64,000 nt of DNA from Spirillospora albida (GTDB taxonomy: Bacteria > Actinomycetota > Actinomycetes > Streptosporangiales > Streptosporangiaceae), in NCBI RefSeq assembly GCF_000718255.1, contig NZ_JOFJ01000009.1:62001-126000 (forward strand), in the 5' to 3' direction. This document shows positions 8,166-17,604 of this stretch, piece after piece. Each line of letters opens with the position of its first letter. Position 1 is the stretch's first letter. The position numbers and the translations under genes were made by a program. Under the pieces are notes generated by a model. It was not told the origin of the DNA and did no database searches. It saw nothing but the letters and a program-made list of their open reading frames with translations.

Positions 8166-9350
8166 ATGACCGCCACGTCCGTGATCGTCGCCGGAGCGCG
8201 CACCCCCATCGGGCGCCTCATGGGCTCCCTGCGGGACTTCTCCGCCGCCGACCTCGGCGCGCACGCGATCAAGGCGGCGCTCCAGCGCGCCGGGATCTCC
8301 GGCGATCAGGTCCAGTACGTGATCCTCGGCCAGGTCCTGCAGGCCGGCGCGGGGCAGATCCCGTCCCGCCAGGCCGCCGTCAAGGCCGGCATCCCGATGA
8401 GCGTCCCGTCGATCAGCATCAACAAGGTGTGCCTGTCGGGACTGGACGCCATCGCGCTCGCCGACCAGCTCATCCGCGCGGGCGAGTTCGAGATCGTCGT
8501 CGCGGGCGGCATGGAGTCGATGACGCAGTCCCCGCACCTGCTGCCCAAGGCGCGCGGCGGCTACAAGTACGGCTCCGTCGAGGTCCTCGACCACATGGCC
8601 TACGACGCGCTCACCGACGCGTTCGACGACGTCTCCATGGGCGAGTCGACCGAACGGCACAACGCGCGGCTCGGGATCTCCCGCGAGGAGCAGGACGAGT
8701 TCTCCGCCCGCTCCCACCAGCGCGCCGCCGAGGCCGTCAAGAACGGCGTCTTCGACGACGAGATCGTCCCGGTCGAGATCCCGCAGCGGCGCGGCGAGCC
8801 CGTGGTCTTCGCCGCGGACGAGGGCGTGCGCGGCGACACCACCGCCGAGGGCCTCGCCAGGCTGCGCCCCGCCTTCAGCAAGGACGGGACGATCACCGCC
8901 GGCTCGTCCTCGCAGATCTCCGACGGCGCCGCCGCGGTCGTGGTCATGTCCAAGGCCAAGGCCGAGGAGCTCGGCCTCACCTGGCTCGCCGAGATCGGCG
9001 CCCACGGCAACGTCGCCGGCCCCGACAACTCGCTGCAGTCCCAGCCGTCCAACGCGATCCGGCACGCCCTCGGCAAGGCCGGCAAGACCGTCGACGACCT
9101 CGACCTCATCGAGATCAACGAGGCGTTCGCCTCCGTCGGCATCCAGTCGATGCGCGACCTCGGCGTCGGCCCCGACAAGGTGAACGTCAACGGCGGCGCG
9201 ATCGCCCTCGGCCACCCCGTCGGGATGTCCGGCGCCCGCATCGTCCTGCACCTCGCCCACGAGCTGAAGCGGCGCGGCGGCGGCCTCGGCGCCGCCGCCC
9301 TCTGCGGCGGCGGCGGCCAGGGCGACGCGCTGCTCATCCGCGTCCCGTAG
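8166..9350 (+). CDS. acetyl-CoA C-acetyltransferase (thiolase)
   Basis: 394 residues, standard thiolase length. It condenses or cleaves acetoacetyl-CoA and related 3-ketoacyl-CoAs. The nucleophilic Cys lies in NKVCLSGLDA near residue 89, followed by GGMESMTQSPHLL, the NEAFAS motif and the C-terminal GHPVGMSGAR and CGGGGQGDALL loops with the second Cys. ATG 8166 follows GGAGG. The ORF extends further upstream in frame, but only through the antisense of the epimerase gene. Confidence 0.95.
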   Translation: MTATSVIVAGARTPIGRLMGSLRDFSAADLGAHAIKAALQRAGISGDQVQYVILGQVLQAGAGQIPSRQAAVKAGIPMSVPSISINKVCLSGLDAIALADQLIRAGEFEIVVAGGMESMTQSPHLLPKARGGYKYGSVEVLDHMAYDALTDAFDDVSMGESTERHNARLGISREEQDEFSARSHQRAAEAVKNGVFDDEIVPVEIPQRRGEPVVFAADEGVRGDTTAEGLARLRPAFSKDGTITAGSSSQISDGAAAVVVMSKAKAEELGLTWLAEIGAHGNVAGPDNSLQSQPSNAIRHALGKAGKTVDDLDLIEINEAFASVGIQSMRDLGVGPDKVNVNGGAIALGHPVGMSGARIVLHLAHELKRRGGGLGAAALCGGGGQGDALLIRVP

Positions 9351-9368
9351 CGGCCGGCGGACCGGCGG

Positions 9369-10094
9369 TCACTGGACGGCGGGGCCGATGGTCACCGTCA
9401 CCTTGGTGAAGCCGAGGGCCTTCAGCATGTTCTCCAGCATCAGCTTCGTGTTGGCGTCGGCGCGGTCGCGCAGGCCGCTCTCCGCGGCCGCCGCCTGGAT
9501 CTTCTGGCTCGCCAGCACGTAGAGCTGCTGCTGGTCGTTGGGGTTGCCCCCGAAGAAGTCGCCGAACCGGTTGAGGATGCCGCGCTCGGTGGTGAAGACG
9601 TAGCTGCGCTTCGGGTCCAGGTTGGTCTGCTCCAGCTGGGCCCGGGGCAGCGTGATGGACGCCTCCGTCCGGTCCGCGTTCACCTTCAGCGCGCCGGAGC
9701 CGATCCTGGAGAAGTCCACGTAGGCGTCGACGGAACCGTTCCCGACGAACAGCGTGCGCTTGCCCCGCAGGGCGTCCGGTAGGAACTTCGCGTCCTTCTC
9801 CAGGTCGACGATGACCTGGAAGTTGCCGCTCGCGGCCTCGTAGCGGTGCAGATCGCGGATCGACTGCAGCAGCGCGGGGCCGCTGCGGTCCTTGGTCTCC
9901 TCGCCGAACGGGTCGAGCCACGACGGCAGGCCGCGGATGGCCTGCTGCGCCACGAGGACCAGCGCGATCGTCGCGGCGATCAGCAGGAGCGGTGTGATCG
10001 GGAGGCGCCGCACCCGGCGCCGGGGCGCGGTCCTCTTCGCTGCGGCGGGCGCGGGGTCGGCCTTCTGGGGGGCGGATTCGTCCGAACGGGCCAT
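9369..10094 (-). CDS. DUF4230 membrane-anchored protein
   Basis: 241 residues. A basic, Ala-rich cytoplasmic tail (1-30) is followed by one membrane helix (PITPLLLIAATIALVLV, about 31-50). The outside domain resembles DUF4230: YEAASGNFQVIVDLEKD, a conserved strand-rich core, and DAYVDFSRIGSGAL. The function of DUF4230 is unknown; it is a single-pass surface or periplasm-facing protein. It converges with the thiolase gene, with 18 bases between stops. Confidence 0.8.
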   Translation of the reverse strand: MARSDESAPQKADPAPAAAKRTAPRRRVRRLPITPLLLIAATIALVLVAQQAIRGLPSWLDPFGEETKDRSGPALLQSIRDLHRYEAASGNFQVIVDLEKDAKFLPDALRGKRTLFVGNGSVDAYVDFSRIGSGALKVNADRTEASITLPRAQLEQTNLDPKRSYVFTTERGILNRFGDFFGGNPNDQQQLYVLASQKIQAAAAESGLRDRADANTKLMLENMLKALGFTKVTVTIGPAVQ

Positions 10095-10219
10095 GCGGTC
10101 AGCATGCCCGGCGAGAGCCGCCCTGCACCTGCCCTGGCCGCCCGACTCCGATCACCCGGGTGTGAGCCGGGCCATAGGGGTGCGCGCAACGCTCCCCGCG
10201 GACGGTACGTTGTCCGATC

Positions 10220-10519
10220 GTGGACATCGTTCGTGCTTTCCGGATCGTCTCCATCGCCGAGGCGGCCTCGTTCCTGGTGCTGCTGCTCATCGCCATGCCG
10301 CTGAAGTACATCGCGGACTTCCCGGCCGCCGTCTCCTTGGTGGGCGCCATCCACGGCGTCCTCTTCATGGGGTACGTCGGGCTGGTGTTCGTGGTGCGCG
10401 AGCAGCTCGGCTGGAACATGACGCGAACGGTGCTCGCGCTGATCGCGGCGGTCCTGCCCGTCGCCCCGTTCTTCGTCGAGCGTCACTGGGCCAGGCCCGC
10501 GGCACCCGCCGCGGCCTGA
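10220..10519 (+). CDS. DUF3817 integral membrane protein
   Basis: 99 residues from GTG 10220. Three hydrophobic helices are visible: FRIVSIAEAASFLVLLLIAMPLKY, a central VSLVGAIHGVLFMGYVGLVF-like segment and VLALIAAVLPVAPFFVERH. The RIVSIAEA...HG...PFFVE pattern is that of DUF3817 (YdzA/YngA-like), of unknown function. Its last 37 bases overlap the 3' end of the converging permease gene. Confidence 0.82.
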   Translation: MDIVRAFRIVSIAEAASFLVLLLIAMPLKYIADFPAAVSLVGAIHGVLFMGYVGLVFVVREQLGWNMTRTVLALIAAVLPVAPFFVERHWARPAAPAAA

Positions 10520-11862
10520 GCGCGGCGGCCGCCCGCGGCGCCCCGGCGCGGGGCCGACGCTCGGTCGCGGCGCGCCTGCGCGGCGCGGTCGGCCGTCCGC
10601 GACGGGGACCGCCCGAGCGCGGCGGCCCGGAAGTCCGCCGGCCGCAGGCCGCACGAGCGGTAGCGGAGGAAGTTCGTCCGCAGCCAGGTGCGGCGCCCGT
10701 CCTCCGTCCATGACGCGAACGCGCGCGCCGCGGTCGCGTCGGCGATGGCGGGCGGCTCGGCGCCGGTCAGCCACGCGTCGACCAGCGAGTGGTAGCCGCC
10801 GGTGGCGGGATCGCAGGTCCGCGTGGTCTTGAGGCCGTCCAGGATCTGCCGGACGGCCCGCGCCTCGAACCCGGGCGCGAGCTCCTCGTCGAGGTGGACG
10901 GTCGCGACGCCGCCCGCCACGGTCGCGGGCGCCGATCCGGGCCGCTGCTCCACCCTGGTGAAGGCGCCCGGCGTCCCGTGCAGGCGGGACGCGAGCGGGA
11001 TGGCGGCGGCGGCGAGGGAGGGCAGCGCGTCCCGCAGGGCGGGGTGGACGCACACGGCGAAGGGCCATTCGCGGCAGATCGGACGCGTGATCACCGGTGA
11101 CACCGCCTCGCCGCCCGTGCGGCGGATGGCGTCGGTGGCGGCGCCCGCGAGGCCGAGGGACAGCGCCAGCCCCAGCACGATCGGCCTGCGCCGCGTCGCC
11201 CACAGGACGTGGCCGAGGACGAGGGCGCCGGTCATCCCCGCCGTCCACGCGATCTGGTGCGCCAGGACCGCCGGACGCAGGGTCGTGTAGACGCAGACGC
11301 GCTCGAGCGACGCCGGCGGCAGCAGGCTCCACCACGACACCCCGGGGATGCGCAGCGCCGACCACGCCCCCGTGACCAGCAGCACCAGCGCGACCGTGGC
11401 GCGGCGCGGGACGACGCGTCCGGCCAGGTACCCCGCGACGACGTGCAGGACGAGCGCGCCCGCGCCCGCCAGCACGCCCAGCGGGTGCAGGTGCCCCGTC
11501 TCCTGCCGCAGCAGCGTGATCGCGACGACGACGACGGTGACCGCCCCGTACGACACGAGCGCCGCCGCGGACAGCAGCAGCAGGTCGACCAGCACCCCCG
11601 TGGCGGGGGAGCGGGAGGTGAGATCGCGCAGGAAGTCCAGCGGACGCTCCCGGACGGCAGTCCAGGCCGCGAGCCCCGCGGCGACCGGCCCGAGGAACCG
11701 CACCGCGTTGATCAGCGCGACGACCGTGTTGTCCCAGTACGCGACGGACGGCATGAGCCACGGCCACGCCGCCGCGAGCCCGGCCAGGGTGAGCACGGGC
11801 ACCGCGACCAGCAGCGCCGTGCGGCGGGCGTCGAGCCGGAGGACCCGCCCGAGGTCAGACAC
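10483..11862 (-). CDS. polytopic membrane protein, partner of the adjacent ABC ATPase
   Basis: 459 residues. Residues 1-250 contain six or more hydrophobic helices (for example LVAVPVLTLAGLAAAWPWL and LVDLLLLSAAALVSYGAVTV). A hydrophilic domain of about 160 residues follows, with Cys in ITRPICREWPFAVCVHP and TRTCDPATGGY, and it ends in a basic, Ala/Arg-rich tail. Its start overlaps the ATPase gene by 8 bases, so the two are coupled and presumably form an ABC exporter or sensor. I do not recognise the substrate. The predicted extracellular domain is unusual for a simple permease. Confidence 0.7.
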   Translation of the reverse strand: MSDLGRVLRLDARRTALLVAVPVLTLAGLAAAWPWLMPSVAYWDNTVVALINAVRFLGPVAAGLAAWTAVRERPLDFLRDLTSRSPATGVLVDLLLLSAAALVSYGAVTVVVVAITLLRQETGHLHPLGVLAGAGALVLHVVAGYLAGRVVPRRATVALVLLVTGAWSALRIPGVSWWSLLPPASLERVCVYTTLRPAVLAHQIAWTAGMTGALVLGHVLWATRRRPIVLGLALSLGLAGAATDAIRRTGGEAVSPVITRPICREWPFAVCVHPALRDALPSLAAAAIPLASRLHGTPGAFTRVEQRPGSAPATVAGGVATVHLDEELAPGFEARAVRQILDGLKTTRTCDPATGGYHSLVDAWLTGAEPPAIADATAARAFASWTEDGRRTWLRTNFLRYRSCGLRPADFRAAALGRSPSRTADRAAQARRDRASAPRRGAAGGRRAQAAAGAAGLAQ

Positions 11863-13111
11863 CGGCTCCGCTCCCGGCGGGCGCCCGCCGCCCCCGCACC
11901 CCCGCGAGCACGAGACGGGGCAGCCCGAGCCGCACCGCCCCCCAGCCCGCCGCGCCCCGTGACCGGCACGCCTCTCCCGGCTCGGCCGGCGCGCCGGCTC
12001 CGCACCGGTGGGCGACGGGATCCGCCCGCGTCGCGCCGGGACGTGCCCGCCGTGCGGCGGGTTCGGACGGGGATGCCGCGGGCTCGGTCCAGATCGGTTC
12101 GAGGCGCGGCGGGAGTACGGCGGGTTCGGGTCGGGGCCGCGATGCGGGATCGGGCCGGATCGCGCCGGGTCGCGGCGGAAGCGCGGCGGGTTCGGGCCGG
12201 GTCGCGTCGGGGTGCGGCAATGCGGTGAGGTCGGGCCGCGTCGTGGCGGGGTCCGCCCGCAGCGCCGCGGGCTCGGTGCGCGCCGGGACGGGCTCCGCCA
12301 GGGACGGCCGGCCCTCGCGGACGGCGGTCCGGGCGGGGACCCGCCGGTCGTCGGGGCCGCGGCCCCGACGGACCGTCGCGGAATGGGTGGGCATCTCGGT
12401 GAGGCGCCCCCGGGAGAGCGTGAGGAGGCGGTCGCACCAGCCGGTGAGGGCCTCGGTGGCCTCGCCGGAGATCACGACCGTGGGGGCGAGCGTCCGGAGC
12501 AGCGGCACGAGTTCCGCCAGCGCGGCGCCGCAGGCGTGACCGCCCTGGCTCGCCGCGCCGGTGGGCCACGGCGCGGCGGTCGCGCACAGCTCGCCGAGCG
12601 GGTCGTCCAGGAGGAGCAGGTCGGGCTCGTGGGCGCACGCGGCGGCGAGGCCGGCGCGCAGCCGGACGTCGGGCGGCAGCAGCGCGAGCTCGGTCCCGGC
12701 GGCCTCGGCGAGGTCGAGCCGTTTCAGGACGGAGCGCGCCTCGGCGGCGCCCACCCGCTTGTAGTAGGCCGCGTACGCGACGAACTCTCCCACCGTCATG
12801 TTCTGGGCGCGGGCGAACCGGCGCGGCAGATAGCCGATGCGGGCGCGCACCGCGCGCAGTTCGGCGCTGTTCCCGGTGTCGTGCCCGAGAATCCGAAGGA
12901 TGCCGGCGTTCGGCCGGCGCAAGGTCGCGAACGTGGCCAGCAGAGTGGATTTACCGGCACCAGGTGGACCGGACAGGCCGACCACGCCTTCGGACAGGCC
13001 GAAGGTCACCGGGCGCAGGAGCCACCGCCCCCCGCGGCGGACACCCATTCCTCGGGCCACGATCGCGGAGTGGTCCGCGATCACTTTGTTCTTCCCCCCG
13101 TAGCTCGTCAT
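11855..13111 (-). CDS. ABC transporter ATP-binding protein with degenerate motifs and repeat tail
   Basis: 418 residues. Residues 15-225 are an ABC nucleotide-binding domain with intact Walker A (GPPGAGKST, 48-56) and Walker B (LLLLDDP, about 172-178). The Q-loop reads YLPRRF, the signature LSGG is replaced by LLPPDVRLR, the catalytic Glu position is Asp, and the H-loop reads VVISGEATEA without His. Residues about 255-365 are imperfect Pro/Ala/Arg/Glu repeats (EPAALRADP, PDATRPEPAAL). ATP binding is likely but hydrolysis is questionable. It is first gene of a two-gene operon with the downstream membrane protein. Confidence 0.8.
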   Translation of the reverse strand: MTSYGGKNKVIADHSAIVARGMGVRRGGRWLLRPVTFGLSEGVVGLSGPPGAGKSTLLATFATLRRPNAGILRILGHDTGNSAELRAVRARIGYLPRRFARAQNMTVGEFVAYAAYYKRVGAAEARSVLKRLDLAEAAGTELALLPPDVRLRAGLAAACAHEPDLLLLDDPLGELCATAAPWPTGAASQGGHACGAALAELVPLLRTLAPTVVISGEATEALTGWCDRLLTLSRGRLTEMPTHSATVRRGRGPDDRRVPARTAVREGRPSLAEPVPARTEPAALRADPATTRPDLTALPHPDATRPEPAALPPRPGAIRPDPASRPRPEPAVLPPRLEPIWTEPAASPSEPAARRARPGATRADPVAHRCGAGAPAEPGEACRSRGAAGWGAVRLGLPRLVLAGVRGRRAPAGSGAGV

Positions 13112-13235
13112 GCGAGAGTGACGGTGGCGCGCGCCGCGGCTGCGGCGCGTGTCGGGCCGGGGCCGTCCTGCCGGGGCCGGTCACGACCCGGAGTGCCGGG
13201 TCTCTTTTGCCGTCACGCTATGCATCGACGCCGTT

Positions 13236-13265
13236 ACTATAACCGTACTTGGTGATGGCTGTCAG
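13236..13265 (-). promoter_or_regulatory. predicted vegetative promoter of the ABC operon
   Basis: On the minus strand CTGACA (13265-13260) and TATAGT (13241-13236) are separated by 18 bases, a good match to a housekeeping -35/-10 pair. It lies 125 bases upstream of the ATPase start in the intergenic region shared with the thioredoxin gene. It stands out as an AT-rich island in a GC-rich background. Confidence 0.55.
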
Positions 13266-13366
13266 CAATCTTTCTTGACCCCGGCGCGAACCCGCGGATC
13301 CTTTGCCCGGGGACCCGCGAGCGGTCATGCGCGCAGGGGGGCGGGCGGATGGGGCAGGATGGACCC

Positions 13367-14314
13367 ATGCCTTCTCGGGACTTTTCGTTGCACGGGGCCA
13401 TCGACCTGGGGGCCCGCCAGGCGGCCAGGAAGCAGCAGGAACGCCGGACCGCGCCGGCGAACGGCGGGGACTCGGCCGCCCCGGCCGGCGGCGGGTACGT
13501 CGTCGACGTCACCGACCAGACGTTCAACACCGAGGTCGTGGAGCGGTCGCAGACCGTCCCCGTCCTCGTCGACTTCTGGGCGGAGTGGTGCGGGCCGTGC
13601 AAGCAGCTCGGGCCGATCCTGGAGAAGCTCGCCGGCGAGGCGGCCGGCCGCTGGGTGCTGGCGAAGGTCGACATCGACGCCAACCCGCAGCTCGGCGCCT
13701 ACATGCAGCAGATGGGCGTACGCGGCATCCCGTTCGTGGCGGTCGTCGTGGGCGGGCAGCTGCTGCCGTTCCTGAACGGCGCCGCGCCCGAGGCGCAGGT
13801 GCGGCAGGCCATCGACCAGCTCTTCGAGGCGCTGCGCCAGGAGGGCATCCTGCCGGACGCGCCGGAGGGCGCCGCCCCCGAGGACGGCGCGCAACCCGCC
13901 GCGCCGCCGGTGCACGCCGCGGCGGAGGCCGCGCTGCAGCGCGGTGACCTGACCGCCGCGCGGGCCGAGTTCCAGCGGATCCTCGACCAGGACCCGCGGG
14001 ACGAGCACGCCCGGCAGGGCCTCGCGCTGGTGGGCCTGAGCCTGCGCGTCCAGGCGCTGGACGCGGCGCGCGTGATCCAGGACGCGGCGGACAAGCCCGG
14101 CGACGTCCAGGCGCAGATCGACGCGTCCGACGTCGAGATGATGGGCGGCCGGGTCGACGAGGCGTTCGCGCGGCTGCTCGGCGCGGTGCGCGCGAGCGCG
14201 GGCGACGACCGGGACGCGGCGCGCCGGCACCTGCTGTCGCTGTTCGAACTGCTCCCGGCGGACGACCCGCGCATCACGAAGGCCCGTCGTGCCCTGCAGT
14301 CCGCGCTCTTCTAG
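13367..14314 (+). CDS. thioredoxin-domain protein with TPR-like C-terminus (YbbN/CnoX-like)
   Basis: 315 residues from ATG 13367 (MPSRDFSLHGAID), preferred over an in-frame start at 13349. Residues about 45-155 are a thioredoxin fold with active site WAEWCGPCKQ. Residues about 185-315 are helical repeats (ARAEFQRILDQDPRDEHARQG) as in co-chaperone YbbN. The E. coli relative is a holdase that hands clients to chaperones. Here both Cys of WCGPC are present, so redox activity is plausible. No signal peptide is seen. Confidence 0.88.
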   Translation: MPSRDFSLHGAIDLGARQAARKQQERRTAPANGGDSAAPAGGGYVVDVTDQTFNTEVVERSQTVPVLVDFWAEWCGPCKQLGPILEKLAGEAAGRWVLAKVDIDANPQLGAYMQQMGVRGIPFVAVVVGGQLLPFLNGAAPEAQVRQAIDQLFEALRQEGILPDAPEGAAPEDGAQPAAPPVHAAAEAALQRGDLTAARAEFQRILDQDPRDEHARQGLALVGLSLRVQALDAARVIQDAADKPGDVQAQIDASDVEMMGGRVDEAFARLLGAVRASAGDDRDAARRHLLSLFELLPADDPRITKARRALQSALF

Positions 14315-14373
14315 CCTCCTCCCGCGCCGCCGGTCGGTAACCTGGGGTTTCCACCGGTAGTAAGGGAGTCTCC

Positions 14374-15777
<1,404 letters not shown>

Positions 15778-15807
15778 GGTCCCCCTCCGGGAGGAGGCCC
15801 TTCCGCG

Positions 15808-16485
15808 TCAGTCCTTCGGGAAGATCTTCTCGCGGCGGCGGGGCCAGATGCCGCCGTACCAGAAGATGATCACTCCGGTGACCATGGCCGCCGCGCCGGT
15901 CGCGGCGCGCGCCCACATGACGGAGCCGTCGGGGCCGGTGTGCGGCAGGTCGCCGGGCGTCTCGGACGGGCCCGGGTCGGGCTCGGCCCGCGTGCAGTTC
16001 GCCCGGACCGTCGCCGACTTGATCAGCTTGTTGGCCCAGTTGACCTCGATCCGGGTGCGGCGGTCCTCGCGCAGCTTCACGGCGATGGTGCGCTCCCGGC
16101 CCGCGCCGATCGTGCCGGGGACGGCCGCGGTGCCGTCGTTCTTCTCGATGCCGAAGTCCTCTTCCTGGGCCCCGGTGTTGCGGATGACGACGTTCACCGT
16201 CCGGCCGGGGCAGATCGGTTTGCCGATGGTGGCGGTGACCGGCTGCGCCGGCGCCGCCGTGGTGCGGGACGGCGTCGGCGACGTCCGGGCCGGTGACGGG
16301 GACGTCCGCGTCGCGGTGGGCGACGGCGAGGAGCCGGTGGGGCTCGGGGACGCGGACGTGGTGGTGCGGGCGGCCTGGGGTTCCTCGGCGTTGGAGTCCG
16401 AGGCCCAGTTGACGAGGGCGGGCACGGCGATCAGCGCCCCGATGACAAAGAACACGGCGGCGATGACGACCCTGGGCAACTGCAT
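15808..16485 (-). CDS. LPxTG-type cell-wall-anchored protein
   Basis: 225 residues from ATG 16485 (ribosome site GGGAGGAC). It has an N-terminal signal-like helix (VVIAAVFFVIGALIAVPALV), a Ser/Pro/Thr-rich linker (about 42-85), and a compact domain (about 86-165) with two Cys that could pair (KPICPG and RANCTR). Then comes the sortase signal LPHTG at 180-184, with a hydrophobic helix and a basic tail (PRRREK). The structure predicts secretion and covalent attachment to peptidoglycan. The domain function is not recognised; it resembles Ig-like or CARDB-type folds in composition only. Confidence 0.8.
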   Translation of the reverse strand: MQLPRVVIAAVFFVIGALIAVPALVNWASDSNAEEPQAARTTTSASPSPTGSSPSPTATRTSPSPARTSPTPSRTTAAPAQPVTATIGKPICPGRTVNVVIRNTGAQEEDFGIEKNDGTAAVPGTIGAGRERTIAVKLREDRRTRIEVNWANKLIKSATVRANCTRAEPDPGPSETPGDLPHTGPDGSVMWARAATGAAAMVTGVIIFWYGGIWPRRREKIFPKD

Positions 16486-16531
16486 CGCGTCCTCCCGGCC
16501 CGCCGATGCCGCGAACACCAAGCGGGTGGCG

Positions 16532-16548
16532 AATGATCCTAGATCATT
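16532..16548. promoter_or_regulatory. candidate operator, AATGATC inverted repeat
   Basis: A perfect 7-bp inverted repeat (AATGATC, 3-base spacer, GATCATT) sits 46 bases upstream of the LPxTG gene, within the divergent region shared with the YqgE gene. Its low GC makes it stand out. It could be a repressor site or a promoter element for either gene; the binding protein is unknown. Confidence 0.4.
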
Positions 16549-16645
16549 CTTAACCTACGTCCTTGTTGTGCCGATATCCCCATCGATAGGAATGCGTAAC
16601 AGGCTAACGAGCCCGGGGACGTGCCGCCGGAGGTCCGCGCAACGC

Positions 16646-17233
16646 ATGATGGAACCCATGGAAGACGGCATCAGGGTGGGCCTCCTGTTGGTCGCGACTC
16701 CGCAGCTCGAGGACCCGAACTTCAGGCGGAGCGTCGTCCTGCTGGTCGAGCACGACCACGACGGCGGAACGCTCGGTGTTGTCCTCAACCGGCCGACCGA
16801 GGTTCCGGTCGGCAGGGTCCTGCCGACGTGGGGCGAGCTCGTGACCGGGCCGTCCGTGGTGTTCCAGGGCGGCCCGGTGGCGCTCGACAGCGCGCTCGCG
16901 CTGGCGCGCCTGCCCGGCGACGACGAGCCGCTCGGCTGGCGCGCGCTCGCGGACGGCACGGAGGTGTCCAGGATCGGTCTCGTCGATCTGGACGCTCCGC
17001 CCGCGCTGCTGGCGCCGGAGCTGCTCCAGCTCCGGGTCTTCGCCGGTTACGCTGGATGGTCCGCGGGGCAGCTGCGCGCCGAGATCGAGGAGGGCGCGTG
17101 GTACCTGGTGCCGGCCGAGGCGGGAGACGTCTTCGCGGCCGACCCGGAGCGGCTCTGGCAGGAGGTCCTGCGCCGGCAGGGCGGCGACCTGGCGTTCGTC
17201 GCCACATTCCCCGACGATCCGACGCTGAACTAA
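16646..17233 (+). CDS. YqgE/AlgH family protein
   Basis: 195 residues. It is recognised by LLVATPQLEDPNFRRSVVLL at the N-terminus, GVVLNRPTEVPV, the FQGGPV loop and the closing GYAGWSAGQL. The family (UPF0301) is widespread and of unclear function, with AlgH linked to regulation in Pseudomonas. Three in-frame ATGs (16646, 16649, 16658) compete. GGAGG at 16629-16633 is somewhat far from all of them, so the exact start is uncertain. Followed after 9 bases by the DUF3039 gene. Confidence 0.88.
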   Translation: MMEPMEDGIRVGLLLVATPQLEDPNFRRSVVLLVEHDHDGGTLGVVLNRPTEVPVGRVLPTWGELVTGPSVVFQGGPVALDSALALARLPGDDEPLGWRALADGTEVSRIGLVDLDAPPALLAPELLQLRVFAGYAGWSAGQLRAEIEEGAWYLVPAEAGDVFAADPERLWQEVLRRQGGDLAFVATFPDDPTLN

Positions 17234-17242
17234 GGTGGGCAC

Positions 17243-17506
17243 GTGAGCACCAAGATCCTTCCCGATAGCACGACCGAGCGCGACGTACGGCCCGACCTCT
17301 CGCACGGCGACGGCGACCACGAGCGGTTCGCCCACTACGTGAAGAAGGCCAAGATCACCGAGAGCGCGGTGACGGGCACGCCGGTGATCGCGCTGTGCGG
17401 CAAGGTCTGGGTGCCGAACCGCGACCCGAAGAAGTACCCGGTCTGCCCGGAGTGCAAGGAGATCTACGAGTCGATGCAGTCCGGCGGGGACAAGAACGGC
17501 GAGTGA
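17243..17506 (+). CDS. DUF3039 protein
   Basis: 87 residues from GTG 17243. The sequence carries the DUF3039 pattern: HGDGDHERFAHYVKK, TGTPVIALCGKVWVPNRDP and KYPVCPECKEIYE. A CPEC knuckle plus an upstream Cys and His suggest a small zinc-binding protein. This family is conserved through actinobacteria next to a helicase, as here; its role is unknown. Probably cotranscribed with the YqgE gene. Confidence 0.88.
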   Translation: MSTKILPDSTTERDVRPDLSHGDGDHERFAHYVKKAKITESAVTGTPVIALCGKVWVPNRDPKKYPVCPECKEIYESMQSGGDKNGE

Positions 17507-17604
17507 GGCGTCCCCGGCGTGGACCGGGGCGCGAAAAAGGTGTGCGAATCGGCACAGGAGTGATGTGCGCGGCGCGATCTGTCACCCGGGCTCGGTAGCC
17601 TTCG

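Noticed and set aside
8061..9260. 540-codon frame running into the epimerase
   Set aside because: Antisense to the thiolase; the true epimerase start has a strong ribosome site at 8060.
12050..12330. Possible tandem-repeat array or CRISPR-like pattern
   Set aside because: The repeated bases are the coding of Pro/Ala/Arg/Glu units in the ATPase tail; unit length varies and there are no spacers.
15778..15807. CCTCC-GGGA-GGAGG hairpin between malic enzyme and LPxTG genes
   Set aside because: The stem is only five to six pairs; possible bidirectional terminator, but not supportable.
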